From an uncultured Ruminococcus sp. (lineage in GTDB: Bacteria > Bacillota > Clostridia > Oscillospirales > CAG-272), in assembly GCA_902778725.1 (NCBI GenBank), contig CACYYS010000014.1, positions 1-64,000 of the forward strand: a stretch of 64,000 bases of DNA. The letters run 5' to 3'. The stretch's first letter is position 1; every line of letters begins with the position of its first letter. Of the stretch, positions 9,209 to 17,234 are shown piece after piece. A program made the position numbers and the translations under genes. Under the pieces are notes generated by a model. That model was given only the letters and a program-made list of their open reading frames with translations. It was not told the DNA's origin and searched no databases.

Positions 9209-10290
9209 AAAAGAGGATCCTTGCTCTCTTCCTGGCGGCGGCCGCGCTCCTCGCCTTCTCCTCCTGCGGGAGCGGGCGCGCGGTGATGCGCTACGAGGGG
9301 TACAGCGTGAGCGCCGCTTACTACACCTACTGGCTCTCCCGCTTCAAAGCGAATTTCCTTTATTATTACAGCGACGTGGAGGACAGCGACGCCTACTATT
9401 CCTCCGTCATCGGGCAGAACGGCGAGACGGCGGAAGAGGTGCTGACCTCCCTCTCGGACGGGCGGATCATGGAATACCTGATCGCCGAATACCTCTTCGA
9501 TCACGCCGGGCTCACGCTGCCGGAGGCGACGGCGGAGAGCGTGGACGCCCTGCTCGACTCGGTCGTGGAGGGGGAGGCGGCCGGAGATAAAAAGGCGTTT
9601 GACGGGCTGGCGGCGCAGTACGGCGTCAGCTACGCCGACCTGCGCGAGATCTACCGCATCGAGGCAAAGAGCGAGCGCTACCGCAGCTTTTACAAGACGA
9701 ACGTCCTCACCGTGACCGACGCGGAGCGGGACGCGTATTTTGAGGCAAACTACGCCCGCACCGTCCATATCTATATCGGGACCGAATACCGCCTGAACAT
9801 CGACGAAAACGGTACCCTGATCTATGACGAAAACGGGGATTACCGGATCCCCTATACCGAGGCGGAGAAGGCCGCCCAGCGGCAAAAGATCGCGGAGCTG
9901 GAGAAAAAGCTGACGCCGGAGAACTTTGACGCGCTCCGCGCGGAGTACAACGAGGATCCCGCCGCCTCCGTCTACGAAAACGGCTACTACCTCTCCGGGA
10001 ATACCGAGGGCTTTGACGGCGGCGTGATCGCCGCCGCCCTCGCGATGGAGGAGGGGGAGGTGCGCCGGGTCGACGCCGACCACGGCGTCTTCTTCCTCAA
10101 AAAACTCCCCAGGCAGGCGCGGGCGTACAGCGTCCCCGAGAACGCCGACTTCTTCGACAACTTTGACGACGCGGTCAAAAATGACCTCTATGAAAAATTC
10201 CTTGCCGGGGAGAAAGAGAAGGTGACGGTGGACGCCGCCGTCAAGGACGGGATCACGATCCGCACCGTTTCCCCCTGCCGCAATTTCTGA
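9205..10290 (+). CDS. PrsA/SurA-like foldase lipoprotein
   Basis: A 361-residue lipoprotein of the SurA/PrsA N-terminal and parvulin-like family, expected to help secreted proteins fold outside the membrane. The signal peptide is MKKRILALFLAAAALLAF with lipobox FSSC, so the mature protein would begin at Cys22. A helical SurA-N-like region follows, and a degenerate parvulin-like segment lies around residues 180-290. The canonical parvulin signature is weak, so peptidyl-prolyl isomerase activity is uncertain. It overlaps mfd by four bases (ATGA), the usual mfd-prsA neighbourhood in Bacillota. No T-rich terminator hairpin is evident between its stop and the next promoter. Confidence 0.78.
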   Translation: MKKRILALFLAAAALLAFSSCGSGRAVMRYEGYSVSAAYYTYWLSRFKANFLYYYSDVEDSDAYYSSVIGQNGETAEEVLTSLSDGRIMEYLIAEYLFDHAGLTLPEATAESVDALLDSVVEGEAAGDKKAFDGLAAQYGVSYADLREIYRIEAKSERYRSFYKTNVLTVTDAERDAYFEANYARTVHIYIGTEYRLNIDENGTLIYDENGDYRIPYTEAEKAAQRQKIAELEKKLTPENFDALRAEYNEDPAASVYENGYYLSGNTEGFDGGVIAAALAMEEGEVRRVDADHGVFFLKKLPRQARAYSVPENADFFDNFDDAVKNDLYEKFLAGEKEKVTVDAAVKDGITIRTVSPCRNF

Positions 10291-10348
10291 GAGCGGCGGA
10301 GACCTGCCCCGGCGGCGGAAGATTTTTTCGGTTTTTTCCTTTTGCCTC

Positions 10349-10377
10349 TTGACATTTGCGGCAGAGTACTCTATAAT
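10349..10377 (+). promoter_or_regulatory. Perfect consensus sigma-A promoter of the membrane protein/winged-helix operon
   Basis: TTGACA at 10349-10354 and TATAAT at 10372-10377 with exactly 17 bp between them. The -10 box lies inside an inverted repeat (next entry), so this strong promoter is probably held off by a repressor. Confidence 0.88.
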
Positions 10378-10386
10378 TTAGAGTAC
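10366..10386. promoter_or_regulatory. Inverted-repeat operator covering the -10 box
   Basis: GTACTCTA (10366-10373) and TAGAGTAC (10379-10386) form a perfect 8-bp dyad with a 5-bp centre over TATAAT. Its position would block RNA polymerase. The winged-helix protein encoded at 11107-11400 in the same operon is the obvious candidate ligand; that pairing is inferred from position. Confidence 0.7.
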
Positions 10387-10409
10387 AAGACCGCAAAGGA
10401 GGTATGAAC

Positions 10410-11105
10410 ATGACAGATCCTAAGGATACGCTCAAGTCCGCCACGGAGGATCTTGCGCTGATCCGCAACACGATGGACCGCTCCCGATACCATTTTGATT
10501 TTCTTTCGACTGTTTTTCTGATCTACGGCGCGGTGATGCTGGCGGGGGAGATTCTGGCCCACATCCTGTCTGTTTGCGGGGTCCGTGACAACGCGCCGGG
10601 TTTTTTCATTGTCGGTTATCTTCCGTATGTTTTTGTGTTCCTGCTTTTCGTTTTCTATTTTGTGATGCGCAGGAAGTTTATCAAAAGCGAGACGCTCTAC
10701 TCCCTGCATCTCTATGACGTGTGGGGCGTCGTGCTCTTTTTCCTGCCGTTTCTTTCCCTCTGTTTTTCCCTGTCCCGCTTTTTTGTCCCCGGCACAGAAA
10801 AAGTGGAAAATGTTGGAGTTATCGGGATTCTCTTTTGCATCAAAACGTTGCTTTTTCTTTTCGCCGCGCTTATTACCCTGCTTTTCACGGCGATCGCGCT
10901 TCGGGACACGCCGCTGCTTCTGATCGCGCTGATTTGCCTTTCGCTGTTTCTTTTTGTGCTTTTTTGGGGATTCTTTGTCGGATATCCGAGGACGATCGAT
11001 TTCTTTTATGGTGAATTGATTACGCGGACACAGTTTTTGGAAAGAGCGGTCTATTTGTTGTATGTAGTTTTAGGGCTGTATCTTAAAATCAGGAAGTATA
11101 AATGA
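10410..11105 (+). CDS. Uncharacterised multi-spanning membrane protein
   Basis: I do not recognise a named family. The 231-residue product has a charged N-terminal segment of about 30 residues. Six hydrophobic segments follow (around 31-50, 63-87, 103-122, 132-155, 160-180 and 207-224 counted from this start), ending in a basic KIRKYK tail. The ATG at 10410 is chosen over one at 10404 because AAAGGAGG at 10395-10402 is seven bases from the former and only one from the latter. The gene is clearly richer in A and T than its neighbours. It shares a promoter with the downstream winged-helix regulator, two bases apart. This pairing resembles small operons in which a regulator of the HTH_34 type controls a membrane protein of unknown role. 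Confidence 0.75.
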   Translation: MTDPKDTLKSATEDLALIRNTMDRSRYHFDFLSTVFLIYGAVMLAGEILAHILSVCGVRDNAPGFFIVGYLPYVFVFLLFVFYFVMRRKFIKSETLYSLHLYDVWGVVLFFLPFLSLCFSLSRFFVPGTEKVENVGVIGILFCIKTLLFLFAALITLLFTAIALRDTPLLLIALICLSLFLFVLFWGFFVGYPRTIDFFYGELITRTQFLERAVYLLYVVLGLYLKIRKYK

Positions 11106-11106
11106 T

Positions 11107-11400
11107 ATGGAATTGTCAAGTATTCCGGACGCTTTTCAATCTGCGCTTCGTCTTTCCGTTCTGAGCGCGGTGATGATGGGAGAGAAGAGCTTTCGCGAGT
11201 TGAAACGGATCACCGGAGCGACGGACGGGAATCTCGGCGCTCAGATCCGCAAGCTCGAGGAGCAGGGGTATTTGGTCTGTGAGAAGACCTTTTCCGCCCG
11301 CAAGCCTCTCACCACCGTTTCGCTGACTCCGTTCGGCCGCGAACAGTTCCGGGAATACGTGGAATTGCTTGAAAGAATTATAAAAGAGGCAACGAAGTAG
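11107..11400 (+). CDS. Winged-helix DNA-binding transcriptional regulator (HTH_34-like)
   Basis: A 97-residue single-domain winged-helix protein. The recognition region is SFRELKRITGATDGNLGAQ (residues about 29-47). A wing follows with GYLVCEKTFSARKPLTTVSL, and then a C-terminal dimer helix. The pattern matches the PF13601/MarR-like winged-helix family of small repressors. It follows the membrane protein gene by one base in the same operon and probably represses it through the dyad at 10366-10386. No ligand-binding domain is present, so the inducing signal is unknown. A strong terminator follows the stop. Confidence 0.85.
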   Translation: MELSSIPDAFQSALRLSVLSAVMMGEKSFRELKRITGATDGNLGAQIRKLEEQGYLVCEKTFSARKPLTTVSLTPFGREQFREYVELLERIIKEATK

Positions 11401-11419
11401 CTTTAAGGACGAACGAAGA

Positions 11420-11460
11420 CCCGGGGAGCGGCGTGGCCGCTCCCCGGGCGATTTTCTTTT
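11420..11460. terminator. Bidirectional terminator between winged-helix gene and glycosyltransferase gene
   Basis: A perfect 13-bp GC-rich stem (11420-11432 with 11436-11448, 3-nt loop) followed by a T-rich run on the plus strand. It serves the plus-strand operon; for the minus-strand gene ending at 11460 the U run is weak. Confidence 0.8.
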
Positions 11461-12710
11461 TACGGGAGATCGTCGGTCTTCGGTCTGTTGGTCAGGCGGT
11501 AGAAGCGCCCGATCGCCTCGATCATCTTGTCGGAGACGGTCGCCTCGGTCCGGTCGCCGCCGCGCCGGTCCCGCAGGATCTCGCGGTACCGCGCCACGGC
11601 GCGGTCGATCGCGTCCTCCCAGGAGAGGTAGAGGGTGCGGGAGGCCCGCTCGCCCGCCTCTTTTGCCAGCTCCGGACGGCGGCAGACGGCGAGCAGCGCC
11701 CGGGTAAAGGAGGGGACGCTGTCCTCGGTGAGGAAGCCGTTTTCCCCGTCCGTGACGTTCTCGGCGGAGCTGCTGCCCCGGATGAGGACGCTGGCGGTCC
11801 GGCACGCCGCCGCCTCCTTGACGACGAGAGGGTTGTTGTCGAAGACCGAGGGGAGCAGGAAGAGATCGGCGCGGGTATAGAGCGCCTTGAGCAGCGCCCG
11901 GTCCCGGATCGCGCCGGGGAAGACGCAATCGCCGGAAAGGCCCTGCCGCTCGGCGCGTTCGCGCACCGCCGCAAGGTCCTCTCCGTCTCCGACAAAGAGC
12001 ATCGTGAAGGGCTCGCCCGCCCGCTTGAGCTCGGCGAGACTGTCGAGGATCGTGGAGAGGCCCTTGTACCACAGCATCCGCCCGACAAAGAGGAAGACGG
12101 GCGCGCACGCCTTGATCCGGTACGTTTCCTCCAGCCGCCGCAGCTCCTCCACCGGGACGGGGTCGAGGGTCATATCCACGCCGTTTTCCATCACAAGATA
12201 ATCGCCGCGGAAGCCGAGGCTCTTCAGGTTTTCTCCGGCGCCGCGGTTGACCGCCCACACCTCGTCGCACGCCTCGATGTTGCGGATGATCTCGCGGATC
12301 GCGGATTCCTGCAGGAGCTTGCCCTTTATTACGCGGCGGATATCCACGTCGAACTTGGTATGGTAGGTGAAGACGATGGGCGCGCCGGTCAGGCAGCGCA
12401 GCTCGCGCGCAAGGAAGGTGGACGCCATCGGGCAGTGGGAGTGGATCAGCGTAGGGGAGAAGGCCTCCAGCCGCTGCATCGCGGCGGCGGAAAAGGGGAA
12501 GCCGGTCCGGTAGCCGAGGGACTTTGTCGTGTCGAGGCTGGCATACCGCACCACTTCAAAGGGATAGTCGTCGGTCACGCCGGGGTAGGCGGGCGTTGCG
12601 ACGGCGGCTTTTTCCCCCCGCTCGCCGAGGACGCGGGCGTAGTTGAGTACGGTGTTGGAGACGCCGTCCAGCAGCGGCGGGAAGGAATCGTTCAAAAGAC
12701 AGACGTTCAT
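11460..12710 (-). CDS. Glycosyltransferase family 4
   Basis: A 416-residue GT-B fold glycosyltransferase of family 4. The N-terminal acceptor domain starts MNVCLLNDSFPPLLDGVSN and includes LIHSHCPM and VFTYHTKFD. The C-terminal nucleotide-sugar domain has LFVGRMLWYKG and FVGDGED, and a donor-binding region FDNNPLVVKEAAAC in the place of the usual EPxGxxxxEA motif. The sequence most resembles lipid glycosyltransferases such as diacylglycerol glucosyltransferases, but the acceptor cannot be fixed from sequence. It is a single-gene unit with its own promoter (TTGCAA-17-TAAAAT) and an AGGAGC ribosome binding site. Confidence 0.88.
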   Translation of the reverse strand: MNVCLLNDSFPPLLDGVSNTVLNYARVLGERGEKAAVATPAYPGVTDDYPFEVVRYASLDTTKSLGYRTGFPFSAAAMQRLEAFSPTLIHSHCPMASTFLARELRCLTGAPIVFTYHTKFDVDIRRVIKGKLLQESAIREIIRNIEACDEVWAVNRGAGENLKSLGFRGDYLVMENGVDMTLDPVPVEELRRLEETYRIKACAPVFLFVGRMLWYKGLSTILDSLAELKRAGEPFTMLFVGDGEDLAAVRERAERQGLSGDCVFPGAIRDRALLKALYTRADLFLLPSVFDNNPLVVKEAAACRTASVLIRGSSSAENVTDGENGFLTEDSVPSFTRALLAVCRRPELAKEAGERASRTLYLSWEDAIDRAVARYREILRDRRGGDRTEATVSDKMIEAIGRFYRLTNRPKTDDLP

Positions 12711-12757
12711 GTTGCTCCTTTTATCAGACAGGTCCTGCGAACTCTTCTGTAACTTTT

Positions 12758-12786
12758 ATTTTATCATACCCCGCCGGATTTTGCAA
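12758..12786 (-). promoter_or_regulatory. Promoter of the glycosyltransferase gene
   Basis: On the minus strand TTGCAA (12786-12781) and TAAAAT (12763-12758) are 17 bp apart, about 50 nt upstream of the start codon. Confidence 0.6.
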
Positions 12787-12800
12787 CCCCGGAGGAAAAG

Positions 12801-12835
12801 AGAAGGGCGCCGTCCGCTTTTTGCGGACGGCGCCC
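12801..12835 (-). terminator. Terminator of the pyridoxamine kinase gene
   Basis: A perfect 13-bp stem (12805-12817 with 12823-12835) and 5-nt loop, starting five bases after the stop codon, followed by a pyrimidine-rich tract on the minus strand. Confidence 0.75.
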
Positions 12836-12840
12836 GGCGT

Positions 12841-13671
12841 TCAGCGGAGCGCGGAGAAGAGGAAGGGAAGCTCGGTCTCGAACTTCGGCCCGTACCAGTG
12901 GTCCTTTTCTTTTGCCGTGGCGCGGATGCAGCGCACGGTGTAGTCGGCGGCGATGCGCGCGGCGTCGTAGCCGTCCTTTCCGCGGACAAACGCCCCGACA
13001 AAGGCGGAGGCGTAAACGTCCCCCGTCCCGTGGCAGCCGTTCGGGAGCAGCTCGTGCTCGTAGTAGCGGATCTCCCCGTTCTCAAAGACGGAGACGCCGG
13101 TCTTGCCGGTCCGGTAGCCGACGCCGGTGAGGACGACGTTCTTTGCGCCGAGGGCGAGCAGCCCGTCGGTCAGGGCGGCGATATAGGCGGCGTCATACCC
13201 GGTCCGGTAGGGCAGCCCGGTCAAAAAGGAGGCTTCCGTGATATTCGGCAGGACGTAATCCGCGACGGCGCAGAGGGTCTTCATCTCCTCGACGAACGCC
13301 GCGTCAAACGCGGGATAGAGCTTGCCGTTGTCCGCCATCGCGGGGTCGACGATCAGCGTTCCTCCCGGTCTCAGCGCGTCGCGGGCGAGCTGCCGCACAT
13401 ACGCGATCTGCTCGGCGCTGCCGAGATAGCCGGTATAGATCGCGTCAAAGAGGATCCCCTCCTTTTTCCAATGCGCGGCGATCGCGGGGATGTCCTCCGT
13501 GAGATCGCGGAAGGTATAGCCGGTAAAGCCGGCGGTATGCGTGGAGAGCACGGCGGAGGGGAGGACGCAGGTCTCCACTCCGCAGGCGGAGAGGATCGGC
13601 AGCGCCACGGTCAGCGAGCATTGCCCCACGCAGGAAATATCCTGTACGGTCAGGATCTTCGGATAAGCCAT
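12841..13671 (-). CDS. Pyridoxamine/pyridoxal kinase
   Basis: A 276-residue ribokinase-superfamily kinase that phosphorylates vitamin B6 vitamers to make pyridoxal phosphate. The N-terminus ILTVQDISCVGQCSLTVALP is characteristic of the clostridial pyridoxamine kinase branch. The C-terminal anion-hole motif GCHGTGDVYASAF contains the catalytic Asp. The open frame runs to 13710, but ATG 13671 has GAAGGTG at a sensible distance and matches the family start. The gene stands alone with a sigma-A-like promoter and a strong terminator. Confidence 0.92.
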   Translation of the reverse strand: MAYPKILTVQDISCVGQCSLTVALPILSACGVETCVLPSAVLSTHTAGFTGYTFRDLTEDIPAIAAHWKKEGILFDAIYTGYLGSAEQIAYVRQLARDALRPGGTLIVDPAMADNGKLYPAFDAAFVEEMKTLCAVADYVLPNITEASFLTGLPYRTGYDAAYIAALTDGLLALGAKNVVLTGVGYRTGKTGVSVFENGEIRYYEHELLPNGCHGTGDVYASAFVGAFVRGKDGYDAARIAADYTVRCIRATAKEKDHWYGPKFETELPFLFSALR

Positions 13672-13701
13672 AAAAACACCTTCTTTTCCTAAATTAAGGA
13701 T

Positions 13702-13730
13702 AGTATACACTCTTTTTTCGGATTTGTAAA
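13702..13730 (-). promoter_or_regulatory. Promoter of the pyridoxamine kinase gene
   Basis: TTTACA (13730-13725) and TATACT (13707-13702) on the minus strand, 17-bp spacer, about 30 nt before the start codon. Confidence 0.65.
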
Positions 13731-13851
13731 GAGAAAAAAGAAAAAAACGGCCGGCCGGCCGCGCTCGTTTTTCCCCGCGGCGCCGGGAGCGCGGGACGCG
13801 TCCGATCTGCAGCGGCCGCTCCGACTGCGGCGCCTGCGGAAAGGAAAAGAG

Positions 13852-13868
13852 GACGGAGGATCCGTCCG
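13852..13868 (-). terminator. Short hairpin after the YgjP-like gene
   Basis: GGACGGA pairs with TCCGTCC around three bases, immediately after the stop codon, followed by a T/C-rich tract on the minus strand. The rest of 13731-13851 is GC-rich and includes a CGGCCGGCCGGCCG palindrome; I see no gene there. Confidence 0.5.
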
Positions 13869-13869
13869 C

Positions 13870-14559
13870 TTAATCCGATCTGTGCCGGAGCTCCCGGCGC
13901 CGCTCCTCCCAGTCGGGGAGGAATCCGGTGAGAAAAGCCCGGAACCCCGCTCCGTGGTCGGGATACCGGAGGTGCGCCAGCTCATGCAGGATCACGTAGG
14001 AGAGGAGCCTGTCCGGCTCCCGCGAGAGGGAGAGGGAGAGGCGGATGCGGCCGCTGCCGACCGTGCAGGAGCCCCAGCGGGAGCTCATCCGCCGGACCGA
14101 AAAGCCGCTCGCCCGCAGACCGGTCGCTTCTTCCCAAAAGGAGAAGAGAGGTTCCGCCCGCCGGACGAGCCGCTCGGAGAGCGCCCGCGCCAGCGCCGCC
14201 TCCCCGTCCCCGCGGAAAAGGAGAGACGCCCCCTCCTCCGTCACGGTCAGCAGCGTTTTTTTGCCCTGCCGCGCCGCAAACGGGAGGCGTTTTCCCTCCA
14301 GCGTCAGCTCCCCGCTCTCAAAGGGCGAGGGGGAGAGCGGGGCGGATCCGCCGTTTTGCTTTTCCCGGATCCAGCCCTCCCGGGAGCGGAGGAACCGTTC
14401 CACCGCCGCGCGGCTCGCCCGCGCCGGCGCCGTCGCAAGGACCGTTTTGTCCTCCCGCACCCGGATCCGGTAGTTCTTCACTCCGGTCTTCCATTCGACG
14501 GGCACGGGGATCTCCCCGAGGTGGACCGTCTCCCGCCGGACTGTCTGATAGCGCGCCAT
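13870..14559 (-). CDS. YgjP-like (DUF45) zinc metallopeptidase
   Basis: A 229-residue member of the YgjP/DUF45 family of predicted metal-dependent hydrolases related to SprT and WLM proteases. The zinc motif is HELAHLRYPDHGAGF near residues 193-207 (HExxH plus a downstream His). It is preceded by the family signature RMSSRWGSCTVGSG. The N-terminal half carries the typical beta-rich region (VEWKTGVKNYRIRV). No signal peptide is seen, so it is probably cytosolic. Substrate is unknown. It lies downstream of a DUF1508 gene, separated by a perfect palindromic terminator, and has a GGAGGGG ribosome binding site. Confidence 0.86.
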   Translation of the reverse strand: MARYQTVRRETVHLGEIPVPVEWKTGVKNYRIRVREDKTVLATAPARASRAAVERFLRSREGWIREKQNGGSAPLSPSPFESGELTLEGKRLPFAARQGKKTLLTVTEEGASLLFRGDGEAALARALSERLVRRAEPLFSFWEEATGLRASGFSVRRMSSRWGSCTVGSGRIRLSLSLSREPDRLLSYVILHELAHLRYPDHGAGFRAFLTGFLPDWEERRRELRHRSD

Positions 14560-14572
14560 ATCCCCTCCGTGA

Positions 14573-14602
14573 AAAAGCGCCTGCCGGCCGGCAGGCGCTT
14601 TT
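14573..14602. terminator. 30-bp perfect palindrome, terminator of the DUF1508 gene
   Basis: Two 15-base halves are exact reverse complements with no spacer. A and T runs flank both ends, so it is bidirectional in form. It lies directly downstream of the DUF1508 gene on the minus strand. Confidence 0.82.
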
Positions 14603-14612
14603 CTGCTTTTTT

Positions 14613-14984
14613 TCAGTCTTCCTTGACGGTGTCGGCGTCCGGCGCGTTCTTCTTCACGCTGGCGATCCCGTTGAGGCAGCTCGCCTTGGACTTGTAGCCC
14701 TCGGAGGTGGCGATGACTTCGCCGTTTTTCGCCTTCAGGCGGAAACGGAACTCGCCCGCCTTGTCGGCGTAGACTTCGAACTTCGGGTTCTTGACGGCGG
14801 CGTAATTCTCAACGGTCTGGTCCTCGATCTCGCCGACGCAGTTCTTCTTGACGCTCTCGATGCCGTTGAGGCAGGAGGACTCGGCGTTATAGAGCTCAGA
14901 CGTTGCGATGATCTCGCCGTTGCCGGCCTTCAGATTGAAATTGAACTTGCCGGACTTGGTCTGCTTATAAACGAATTTTCCCAT
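14613..14984 (-). CDS. Tandem DUF1508 (YegP-type) protein
   Basis: A 123-residue protein made of two DUF1508 repeats, at about residues 5-53 and 67-114. Each has the pattern F-x-F-x-L-K-A-x-N-G-E-(I/V)-I-A-T-S-E-x-Y and then SCLNGI(E/A)SVKKN. E. coli YegP has the same two-repeat layout. Function is not established; members are small stress- or abundance-associated proteins. It has a good promoter (TTGCAA-17-TATAAT), a leader of about 60 nt containing a small hairpin (15022-15041), a GGAGGG ribosome binding site and a strong terminator. It therefore looks like a well-expressed single-gene unit. Confidence 0.9.
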   Translation of the reverse strand: MGKFVYKQTKSGKFNFNLKAGNGEIIATSELYNAESSCLNGIESVKKNCVGEIEDQTVENYAAVKNPKFEVYADKAGEFRFRLKAKNGEVIATSEGYKSKASCLNGIASVKKNAPDADTVKED

Positions 14985-15050
14985 GATCTTTCCCTCCAGT
15001 ATTTTGGTTTATTTTTCGGCGAATGCTTCCGGAAAAGCATTTCTGCCTTG

Positions 15051-15079
15051 ATTATAGCATATAAAAAAAGAGGTTGCAA
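15051..15079 (-). promoter_or_regulatory. Promoter of the DUF1508 gene
   Basis: TTGCAA (15079-15074) and TATAAT (15056-15051) on the minus strand with a 17-bp spacer. Confidence 0.72.
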
Positions 15080-15138
15080 GAGAAAAGAGACAAAAAAACC
15101 GGACAAACTCTTCTTTTTTTTCGCTTTTTTTCGGGAGG

Positions 15139-15167
15139 TTGACTTGCGGGAAGGAAAGTGCTATACT
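15139..15167 (+). promoter_or_regulatory. Promoter of alr-murI
   Basis: TTGACT (15139-15144) and TATACT (15162-15167), 17-bp spacer, about 45 nt before the alr start. Confidence 0.75.
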
Positions 15168-15216
15168 ATTACAATAAGTTTGTCTTTCAATGATCCCGGA
15201 AAAGAAAGGGGTCCTT

Positions 15217-16428
15217 ATGGAACAGAATAAAAGCTTTGTTCTCCGCCGGCGCACCTGGGCGGAGATCGATCTGGACGCGGCGGAGGCAAATTACCGCGCC
15301 GTGCGGGACGCCGTCCCCGAAAAAACGGCGGTCTGCTGCGTGATCAAGGCGAACGCCTACGGCCACGGCGCCGTCCGGCTCGGCCGCCTGTATGAGACCC
15401 TCGGCGCCGCCTTCCTCGCGGTCTCGAACGTGGAGGAGGCGCTCCAGCTCCGGCGGGGCGGCGTCTCCCTCCCCGTGCTGATCCTCGGCTACACGCCGGA
15501 GGCCTGCGCGCCGACGCTGGCGCGCGAGGGGATCCGGCAGTGCGTCTATTCCCTCGCGTACGGCAGGGCGCTCGCGGACGCCGCGGAGTCGGCGGGCGTC
15601 ACCGTGAAGATCCACGTCAAGCTGGATACCGGCATGGGCCGCATCGGCTTTCTCTGCCGGGGAGGGGAGAGCACGGAGATCGGAGAGGCGGCGGAGATAT
15701 GCAGCCGCCGCGGCCTTGACCCCGAGGGGGTCTTCACCCACTTCGCCGTCGCCGACGAGGGCGGGGAGGGCGAGGCCTATACCCGCCGTCAGTATGAAAA
15801 CTTTCTCTCCGGCGTCCGCGCGCTCGCCGACCGCGGCGTCTCCTTCCGCATCCGCCATTGCGCCAACAGCGCGGCGATCTTCGATTACCCCGAGCTGCAC
15901 CTCGATATGGTCCGCGCCGGGGTGGTCCTCTACGGTCTGCGCCCCTCCGGCGAGGTCAAGCGCTGCCCGCCCCTTCGCCCGGTGATGACCGTCCGCTCGG
16001 TCATCTCGCATATCAAGACCCTTTACCCCGGCGAGTCGCTCAGCTACGGCAGGATCTATACCGCGGCGCGCGAGATGCGCGTCGCCACCGTTCCGGTCGG
16101 ATACGCAGACGGCTTCTGGCGCTCGAACGGCGCGGCCGCCCGGCTGCGCGTGGGCGGGGGTCTTGCCCCGATCGTCGGCAGAGTCTGCATGGACCAGCTG
16201 ATGATCGACGTCACGGACGTCCCCTGCTCGGTCGGCGATCCGGTCGAGATCTTCGGCGCATCGGAGCCCTGCACCGCGCAGACGCTGGCAAAAGAGAACG
16301 GCACCATCCCCTACGAGATCGTCTGCGCCCTCGGCGAGCGGGTCCCCCGCGCCTATCTGCGCGGAGGAAGGATCATCGCCTGGAACGATATGATCTATGA
16401 CGAAGATCTGGAGGAGGGAAAGGTATGA
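15217..16428 (+). CDS. alr: Alanine racemase
   Basis: A 403-residue PLP enzyme interconverting L- and D-alanine for peptidoglycan. The PLP-lysine motif is CCVIKANAYGHGAV near residue 40. The second catalytic residue region is near VGYADGFWRSN, and RVCMDQLMIDVTDV precedes the C-terminal beta domain. ATG 15217 is chosen over an in-frame ATG at 15190 because AAAGGGG precedes it and the extra residues do not match the family. The last four bases overlap the murI start (ATGA), so the D-Ala and D-Glu supplying enzymes are co-translated. Confidence 0.96.
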   Translation: MEQNKSFVLRRRTWAEIDLDAAEANYRAVRDAVPEKTAVCCVIKANAYGHGAVRLGRLYETLGAAFLAVSNVEEALQLRRGGVSLPVLILGYTPEACAPTLAREGIRQCVYSLAYGRALADAAESAGVTVKIHVKLDTGMGRIGFLCRGGESTEIGEAAEICSRRGLDPEGVFTHFAVADEGGEGEAYTRRQYENFLSGVRALADRGVSFRIRHCANSAAIFDYPELHLDMVRAGVVLYGLRPSGEVKRCPPLRPVMTVRSVISHIKTLYPGESLSYGRIYTAAREMRVATVPVGYADGFWRSNGAAARLRVGGGLAPIVGRVCMDQLMIDVTDVPCSVGDPVEIFGASEPCTAQTLAKENGTIPYEIVCALGERVPRAYLRGGRIIAWNDMIYDEDLEEGKV

Positions 16429-17219
16429 AGACCCTCGGGATCTTTGACAGCGGCGTCGGCGGACTGACCGTGCTGCGCGAGATCGTCGCCCGCGGCAGCG
16501 CCTACGACCGCATCGTCTATTTCGGCGATACCGGGCGGGTCCCGTACGGGACGCGGTCCCGGGAGACGATCATCCGCTACTCCCGCCAGGACGTGCGCTT
16601 TCTCCTCTCCCGCGGAGCGGACGAGATCATCGTCGCCTGCGGCACGGCGAGCGCCAACGCCCTCGACGAGCTGAAGGCGTCCTTTCCCCAGCCGATCACC
16701 GGCGTGATCGACGTCTCCGCCGAGGCGGCGGTCGCCGCGACGAAAAACGGCAGGATCGGCGTCATCGGCACCGCCGCGACCATAAAGAGCGGCGTCTACC
16801 CCCGCAAGCTGAAAGCCCTCTCCCCCTCGGTCGAGGTCTTCGGGCAGGCGTGCCCCCTCCTCGTCCCCCTCGCGGAGTACGGCTTTGCGGAGAGGGGGAA
16901 CCAGATCGCCCGTCTCACCTGCGCCCACTACCTCGGAGGGCTCAAAGAGAAGGGGATCGACACCCTGATCCTCGGCTGCACGCATTTTCCGCTTTTCTCC
17001 GGGATGATCGGCGAGTACCTCGGACCCGGGGTCCGGCTGATCAACAGCGGCGCTGAGCTCGCGCGCCGCCTCGCCTCTCCCCGCGCGGGGACGCCCGCCC
17101 TGGAGTTTTACGTCAGCGACGATCCCGCCGGCTTCTGCGCGGACGCCGCGATCTTCCTCGGCGCGGAGCATCCCGTCTCCGCCTCTCTCACGGATATCGC
17201 CGCCTACCCGGCGGACTGA
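16425..17219 (+). CDS. murI: Glutamate racemase
   Basis: A 264-residue cofactor-independent racemase making D-glutamate for peptidoglycan. GIFDSGVGGLTVLREI opens the protein. The two catalytic cysteines lie in IVACGTASANALDEL (near residue 70) and LILGCTHFPLFSGM (near 185). The usual ACNTAS motif is ACGTAS here, so the Asn after the first Cys is Gly. Length is normal. It is coupled to alr by a 4-nt overlap and followed closely by aspS. Confidence 0.94.
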   Translation: MKTLGIFDSGVGGLTVLREIVARGSAYDRIVYFGDTGRVPYGTRSRETIIRYSRQDVRFLLSRGADEIIVACGTASANALDELKASFPQPITGVIDVSAEAAVAATKNGRIGVIGTAATIKSGVYPRKLKALSPSVEVFGQACPLLVPLAEYGFAERGNQIARLTCAHYLGGLKEKGIDTLILGCTHFPLFSGMIGEYLGPGVRLINSGAELARRLASPRAGTPALEFYVSDDPAGFCADAAIFLGAEHPVSASLTDIAAYPAD

Positions 17220-17234
17220 AAAAGACAAGAATTT

